Under the pieces are notes generated by a model, which was not told where the DNA came from, made no database searches, and saw only the letters and a list, made by a program, of their open reading frames with translations. Below, in pieces: positions 6,807-9,004 of a stretch of 9,004 bases of DNA (positions are counted from its first letter, which is position 1; each line of letters opens with the position of its first letter). The position numbers and the translations under genes were made by a program. Location of the stretch: assembly GCA_904394195.1 (NCBI GenBank), contig CAJFNH010000043.1, positions 1 to 9,004 of the forward strand, read 5' to 3'. This DNA comes from Candidatus Gallimonas caecicola. Its GTDB lineage: Bacteria > Bacillota > Clostridia > Christensenellales > Borkfalkiaceae.

Positions 6807-6835
6807 CGCCGCGCCCGTTCTAAACGGGCGCGGCG
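6807..6835 (+). terminator. glpK: GC-rich hairpin terminator after glpK
   Basis: A perfect 13-bp stem (6807-6819 with 6823-6835) closes a 3-nt loop, 20 nt after the kinase stop. On the plus strand it is followed only by TTCTGATAT, a poor T-tract; the A-run at 6797-6803 would make a better T-tract on the minus strand, but no minus-strand gene ends here. It directly abuts the next gene's -10 box. Confidence 0.65.
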
Positions 6836-6838
6836 TTC

Positions 6839-6847
6839 TGATATGAT
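6839..6847 (+). promoter_or_regulatory. extended -10 promoter for the GlmU-like gene
   Basis: TGATATGAT is an extended -10 element (TGn followed by TATGAT at 6842-6847). A weak -35 candidate, TTCTAA at 6818-6823, falls inside the upstream hairpin with an 18-nt spacer. The -10 box ends 6 nt before the ATG at 6854, so the transcript would start at about the start codon. Confidence 0.6.
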
Positions 6848-6853
6848 AGACCA

Positions 6854-7831
6854 ATGAAGATCTATCTTGTCAGACGTGCATTTTTCACCTTTCGCAAAAA
6901 AAGAAGCTATGAACTCGATCTTGCCGGAAAGAACTGTCTGGAGCGCATGTGCGAAAATCTGGATTCCGAACTGCTCGACGGCGCCCCGCCCGCCGGCGAA
7001 AAACTTGTCCTGTATCCGGTTTTTCCCTTTCTGACGCAGGAGGAGGTCGCGCGTTTTTTGTCCGTGCAGACGGGCAGTCTGCGCTTCCGCGGCGGATTTC
7101 TCGAGCGCGGAGGCGCCTTCCGCGAGGGGAGCGGGCCTTCGGACGGACTGTTCGAACTCTCCGACTATCCGGCGCTGTGCGAGCGCGCCTACCGGGAGAG
7201 CGCGCGCATGTTTGCGCGGCGGGGCGCCCTGGTCGAAGAGGGCGCGCGCGTGGACGTGACCGCCGTGCTCGGGCGGGGTGCGATCGTGCGCCGCGGGGGG
7301 TGTGTGCGCGGCGCAAGCGTGCTGGAAGAGGACGCCGTTGTGAGCGGCGACAGCCTGATCGAGGACAGCACGATCGGCGCGGGGTCGCGCGTGGAGAGCA
7401 GCTTTGTGCGCGGCGCGCGCGTCGGGCGGCGCTGCACGGTGGGTCCGTATGCCTCGCTGCGGCCGGGAACGTGTACGGGCGACAATGTGCGCATCGGCTG
7501 CTTTGTGGAGTGCAAGAACAGTACCATCGGCAGCGGCTGCAAAATAGCGCACCTTGCCTATGTGGGCGACGCCGATCTTGGCGAAAACGTCAACGTGGGG
7601 TGCGGCGTCGTGTTTGTCAATTATGACGGAAAGCATAAATCGCGCACCCGCGTCGGCAGCGGGGCGTTTCTGGGCAGCAACTGCAACCTTGTGGCGCCCG
7701 TGCGCGTGGGGGAGGGGTGCTTTCTTGCGGCGGGAACTACGCTCACGCGCGACCTTGCCGACGGCGACTTTTGTATCGGCAGAAGCCGCGAGACGATCAA
7801 AAAGGAGGGCGCCGGAAAATACCTTGGCTGA
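6854..7831 (+). CDS. GlmU-like glucosamine-1-phosphate N-acetyltransferase with reduced N-terminal domain
   Basis: This 325-residue protein carries a left-handed beta-helix acetyltransferase domain (about 120-325) that follows the GlmU C-terminal domain closely, including LRPGT, VECKNSTIG, AHLAYVGDADLGENVNVGCG, VNYDGKHK and GSNCNLVAPV. Residues matching the E. coli GlmU acetyltransfer site are kept at the same spacing: R203, K221, H233 (catalytic base), Y236, N247 and K262. It should therefore acetylate GlcN-1-P with acetyl-CoA. Normal GlmU has ~450 residues with a ~230-residue uridylyltransferase in front; here only ~115 precede the helix. They lack LAAGxGTRM, yet keep faint echoes of that domain (DLAGKNCLERMCENL like the 'VAGKPMLEHV' segment, and PFLTQEEVARFL like 'PLLTPE'). 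It is therefore probably not a UDP-GlcNAc pyrophosphorylase, and that step would need another enzyme. The next gene is glmM. No Shine-Dalgarno precedes the ATG at 6854. M32 is an alternative start, but the echo before it favours 6854. Confidence 0.8.
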   Translation: MKIYLVRRAFFTFRKKRSYELDLAGKNCLERMCENLDSELLDGAPPAGEKLVLYPVFPFLTQEEVARFLSVQTGSLRFRGGFLERGGAFREGSGPSDGLFELSDYPALCERAYRESARMFARRGALVEEGARVDVTAVLGRGAIVRRGGCVRGASVLEEDAVVSGDSLIEDSTIGAGSRVESSFVRGARVGRRCTVGPYASLRPGTCTGDNVRIGCFVECKNSTIGSGCKIAHLAYVGDADLGENVNVGCGVVFVNYDGKHKSRTRVGSGAFLGSNCNLVAPVRVGEGCFLAAGTTLTRDLADGDFCIGRSRETIKKEGAGKYLG

Positions 7832-7891
7832 ACGCACCCCTTTTCCCCGTGCGGCATACGATAAAAATGCGCTGCCGCGCGGGGAGGTGCT
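7832..7891 (+). promoter_or_regulatory. glmM: 60-nt spacer with the glmM ribosome-binding site
   Basis: No terminator is visible between the GlmU-like gene and glmM, so they are likely one transcript. GGGGAGG at 7881-7887 is a strong Shine-Dalgarno 4 nt before the glmM ATG. No convincing separate promoter is seen. Confidence 0.55.
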
Positions 7892-9004
7892 ATGAAGTAC
7901 TTTGGAACGGACGGCTTCCGCGGACGGGCGAACGAATCGCTCACCGCCATCCATGCCTTTCGGGTGGGTAGATTTTTAGGGCGGCACTTTGCGCGCGGAG
8001 GGCGTCCCCGCATCGCGGTGGGCAAAGATACCCGCCTCTCTTCCTATGCCTTCGAATATGCGCTTGCTTCGGGCGCCGCTGCTTCGGGTGCGGACGTCTA
8101 CCTGCTGCACGTCACCACCACGCCGTCCGTCTCCTATGTCGTGCGCACGGAAGGGTTTGACTGCGGCGTGATGATCTCCGCAAGCCACAATGTCTTTTCA
8201 GACAACGGGCTCAAGCTCTTCGGCGGAGACGGCGAAAAGATGGATGAGGGCACCCTTGCGCTCGTGGAGGACTATCTGGACGGCGGAACGCTGCCCCTTG
8301 CCACGGGGGCGGACATCGGGCGCACGGTGGACTATGTGGCGGGCAGGAACCGCTATCTTGCCTATCTGCTCTCCCTTCCGCGCACCTCCTTCCGCGGGCT
8401 GCGGGTGGGGCTGGACTGCGCGAACGGAAGCGCCTGGGCGCTCGCCAAGACGGTATTTGACGCCCTTGGCGCGCAGGTGTGGTGCATCGGTACGACGCCG
8501 GACGGCACCAACATCAATGCGCAGTGCGGCTCTACCTGTCCCGCACGGCTGTGTGAGCTGGTCAGGATGTATGCCCTTGACGTGGGGTTTGCCTTCGACG
8601 GCGACGCCGACCGCTGCATCGCTGTGGACGAGCGCGGGGAAGTGGTGGACGGCGACGGCATCCTGTTCGTCTGCGCCAAGGACATGCGCGAGCGCGGCGA
8701 GGATGCCGGGGGCGGCGTAGTGACCACGGTGGATTCCAACGGCGCTCTTGCCCGTGCGCTCGAGCGCATGGGGATCCGGTGCGTGCGCACGCAGGTGGGG
8801 GATAAGTTCGTCTCCGAGGAGATGGCACGCAGGGGCGCCCTTCTGGGCGGCGAGCCGTCCGGACACATCGTGTTCCGCAAATACGCCACCACGGGCGACG
8901 GCATCCTCACCGCCATCAGACTCTCCGAGGTCGTGCTGGAACGTAAATGCCCGCTCTCCTTCCTCACGCGCGGATATGTCCCGCTGCCGCAGCGCAGGCG
9001 CAAC
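7892..9004 (+). CDS. glmM: phosphoglucosamine mutase (3' end outside window)
   Basis: GlmM interconverts glucosamine-6-phosphate and glucosamine-1-phosphate for peptidoglycan precursor synthesis. The first 371 residues are in the window, of about 445 usual. Seen in order: the N-terminal KYFGTDGFRGRAN; the active-site loop ISASHN with S98 as the phosphorylated serine; the Mg-binding loop DGDADR with D236, D238 and D240; and the sugar-binding loop GGEPSGHI with E321, S323 and H325. The final phosphate-binding domain (RxSGTEP-type motif) lies past the edge. The KYFGTDGFRG opening and position beside a GlmU-type acetyltransferase favour GlmM over other phosphohexomutases. The residue after SASHN is Val instead of the common Pro. 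ATG at 7892 has a strong Shine-Dalgarno at 7881-7887. Its product would be the acetyl acceptor for the upstream gene's enzyme. Confidence 0.93.
   Translation, partial: MKYFGTDGFRGRANESLTAIHAFRVGRFLGRHFARGGRPRIAVGKDTRLSSYAFEYALASGAAASGADVYLLHVTTTPSVSYVVRTEGFDCGVMISASHNVFSDNGLKLFGGDGEKMDEGTLALVEDYLDGGTLPLATGADIGRTVDYVAGRNRYLAYLLSLPRTSFRGLRVGLDCANGSAWALAKTVFDALGAQVWCIGTTPDGTNINAQCGSTCPARLCELVRMYALDVGFAFDGDADRCIAVDERGEVVDGDGILFVCAKDMRERGEDAGGGVVTTVDSNGALARALERMGIRCVRTQVGDKFVSEEMARRGALLGGEPSGHIVFRKYATTGDGILTAIRLSEVVLERKCPLSFLTRGYVPLPQRRRN

Noticed and set aside
6791..7954. Long minus-strand frame opposite the GlmU-like gene and the start of glmM
   Set aside because: It crosses two well-supported plus-strand genes, the terminator and the promoter, and its composition is typical of codon-position shadow.

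Overview
The window is GC-rich and densely coded, with strong purine-rich Shine-Dalgarno sequences, -35/-10 promoters close to the sigma-A consensus, and protein families that match a high-GC member of the Clostridia (Firmicutes). That placement is an inference from gene style; no rRNA or other taxonomic marker is present. No CRISPR array, insertion sequence, tRNA, phage gene or recognisable defence locus is visible. Most of the window is housekeeping or metabolic.

Layout. (1) Positions 3-1284, plus strand: the 3' end of a LysR-type regulator, followed 4 nt later by a classical short-chain dehydrogenase/reductase. (2) Positions 1355-2016, minus strand: a small two-helix membrane protein with a PH-like cytosolic domain, ending at a strong hairpin terminator that lies between it and the converging dehydrogenase gene. 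(3) Positions 2017-2198: a divergent intergenic region with a clear promoter on each strand and an inverted repeat between them. (4) Positions 2199-5266, plus strand: a two-gene operon of an aconitase-superfamily hydratase and a zinc-type macrodomain (ADP-ribose hydrolase) protein, with stop and start codons overlapping. (5) Positions 5323-6786: a glycerol kinase between two hairpins. (6) Positions 6854-9004: a GlmU-like acetyltransferase whose N-terminal uridylyltransferase half looks vestigial, followed by glmM, which runs off the window. These last two act on successive intermediates of UDP-GlcNAc synthesis: GlmM makes glucosamine-1-phosphate and the acetyltransferase would N-acetylate it.

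The points most worth a second look are the translational coupling of the hydratase to a zinc macrodomain without the usual sirtuin partner, the degenerate N-terminus of the GlmU-like protein beside glmM, and two genes (the PH-like membrane protein and the GlmU-like protein) whose -10 boxes sit only 6 nt before the ATG with no Shine-Dalgarno, which suggests leaderless mRNAs. I did not find a clearly new multi-gene system.
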